Assembly: GCA_018257865.1 (NCBI GenBank)
Contig: JAEUBA010000248.1
Span: forward strand, 1-18,165
Reading direction: 5' to 3'
From: Stereocaulon alpinum
Lineage: Eukaryota; Ascomycota; Lecanoromycetes; Lecanorales; Stereocaulaceae
Length of the DNA: 18,165 nucleotides
Under the pieces are notes generated by a model. It saw only the letters and a program-made list of their open reading frames with translations, did no database searches and was not told the origin of the DNA. Shown piece by piece: positions 17,650 to 18,165 of this stretch (positions are counted from its first letter, which is position 1; every line of letters starts with the position of its first letter). Both the position numbers and the translations under genes were made by a program.

Positions 17650-18046
17650 TATACCCTACCTAAAAATACTATAATATAATATATAGAGGAAGAAGGATAT
17701 AGTAATAGTACTACTTCTTAAAAATAAAGATATAAAAGATATAGACGTATTAGTAATCTAAAAGCTAGTATATAACCTAATAAATAGAATCTTATATAAT
17801 ATAAGTATAAGTAGATTCTACTTAGCCTATAGAGGAGACCTAAAGGCTAGGATATATTTTTATATAAATAAGAGGATAAATCCTAATAACTAAGGGGTAG
17901 AATACTAAGGAGGCGACTTATACTTATTATAAATTTAGGTTATAAAGACCTAAAAGGATATTAAAGATAAGATAGAGAATATTAAAGGGCTACTAAGGGA
18001 GAGAGTATAGGTATATAATATCTATAACCCCTTACTAGTAAGCTAT
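17650..18046 (+). pseudogene. LINE copy 3 ORF2, N-terminal endonuclease fragment
   Basis: Reads YLKILQYNI-stop-RKKDIVIVLLLKNKDIKDIDVLVI (from about 17655), then KLVYNLINRILYNISISRFYLAYRGDLKARIYFYINKRI in the segment to about 17880, and GVEY-stop-GGDLYLL near 17895-17930. These are the first strands of the AP-like endonuclease. The catalytic Glu region (DVLAIQE in copy 1) has become DVLVI-stop-K. The frame is cut at 18046 by the next insertion, before the GDFNL strand. Confidence 0.78.
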
Positions 18047-18165
18047 TGATTGATTGATTGGTTTATACGCCTATTCTAGTATCTATATATACTAATGAGG
18101 GTGTTCTATTACATTATTTGTGAAACCAGTAGATGGTACACGTAGTGTGCCTTTCCTAGCCGCAA
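18047..18165 (-). mobile_element. Start (3' tail) of a second copy of the un-RIPed 1.2-kb element, cut by right edge
   Basis: TGATTGATTGATTGG tail, then a sequence matching 4199-4306 over about 108 bp with one visible difference (CCGCAA here, CCGTAA at 4302-4307). The stem-loop is at 18077-18094. CA and TG are kept. It is in minus orientation inside LINE copy 3 ORF2. Only the 3' end is in the window, so length and target duplication are unknown. The near identity to the 4187 copy points to recent activity of this family. Confidence 0.85.

Larger units (their letters stand above)
15998..18046 (+). mobile_element. Tad1-like LINE copy 3 (inverted), RIPed, broken by a later insertion
   Basis: Plus-strand copy of the same family: 5' UTR from about 15998 (AAGATAGCGACGACGATAAG), ORF1 about 16230-17520, ORF2 from about 17650. 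It is interrupted at 18046 by an un-RIPed insertion, exactly in the segment equivalent to about 1197 of copy 1 and 13271 of copy 2. Its 3' half, if present, lies beyond the window, so no target duplication can be checked. With the 5' half of copy 2 it forms an inverted repeat of more than 2 kb per arm around the 471-bp Gypsy B fragment 3. Confidence 0.87.

Noticed and set aside
1..18165. Centromere or subtelomere assignment
   Set aside because: AT-rich RIPed nests occur in centromeres, subtelomeres and interstitial islands alike; no telomeric repeat or other landmark decides between them.

Overview
This window holds no intact protein-coding gene. It is a stack of nested, decayed retrotransposons of the kind found in AT-rich, gene-empty compartments of filamentous ascomycete (Pezizomycotina) genomes. 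Two things support this. The dinucleotides CA and TG are almost absent over most of the window while TA is very abundant, the footprint of repeat-induced point mutation (RIP). The recognisable protein remnants belong to fungal element families: Tad1-like LINEs and chromodomain Ty3/Gypsy elements. Translated frames stay readable for hundreds of codons, but Trp, Gln and Arg codons have become stops, His and Cys have become Tyr, and Asp has become Asn.

Layout, left to right. 1-3230: minus-strand Tad1-like LINE copy 1 (5' UTR, ORF1, endonuclease), running off the left edge. About 3235-7788: plus-strand Ty3/Gypsy element A (RT, RNase H, integrase, chromodomain, 3' LTR), lacking its 5' part. It is interrupted at 4187-5380 by a 1194-bp insertion that is NOT RIP-mutated, has a 13-bp target-site duplication and a LINE-like 3' tail. 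7789-7913, 8800-9911 and 15527-15997: three pieces of one older minus-strand Gypsy element B. Gypsy B is split by an 886-bp miniature LTR retrotransposon (7914-8799; 143-bp LTRs, 5-bp target duplication) and by a full-length LINE copy 2 (9912-15526; 13-bp target duplication). LINE copy 2 itself carries a 181-bp 5'-truncated LINE fragment (15132-15312) with a 15-bp target duplication. 15998-18046: LINE copy 3 on the plus strand, forming a large inverted repeat with copy 2. 18047-18165: the start of a second un-RIPed copy of the 4187-type insertion, running off the right edge.

Inferred order of events: Gypsy B is oldest. Gypsy A, the miniature LTR element and LINE copies 2 and 3 landed in or beside it. 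RIP then mutated the long elements. The 4187-5380 and 18047+ insertions came after, since they keep CA/TG and the target duplication of the first is identical on both sides in a RIP-altered sequence.

The most interesting points are a probable parasite/partner relationship, in which an un-RIPed non-coding 1.2-kb element shares its 3' end and (CAAT)n tail with the Tad1-like LINE; a matched pair of LINE 3' ends, one RIPed and one not, that shows what RIP did base by base; and a new-looking miniature LTR element whose LTR hairpin stays paired after RIP. No tRNA, rRNA, CRISPR or cellular gene was found.
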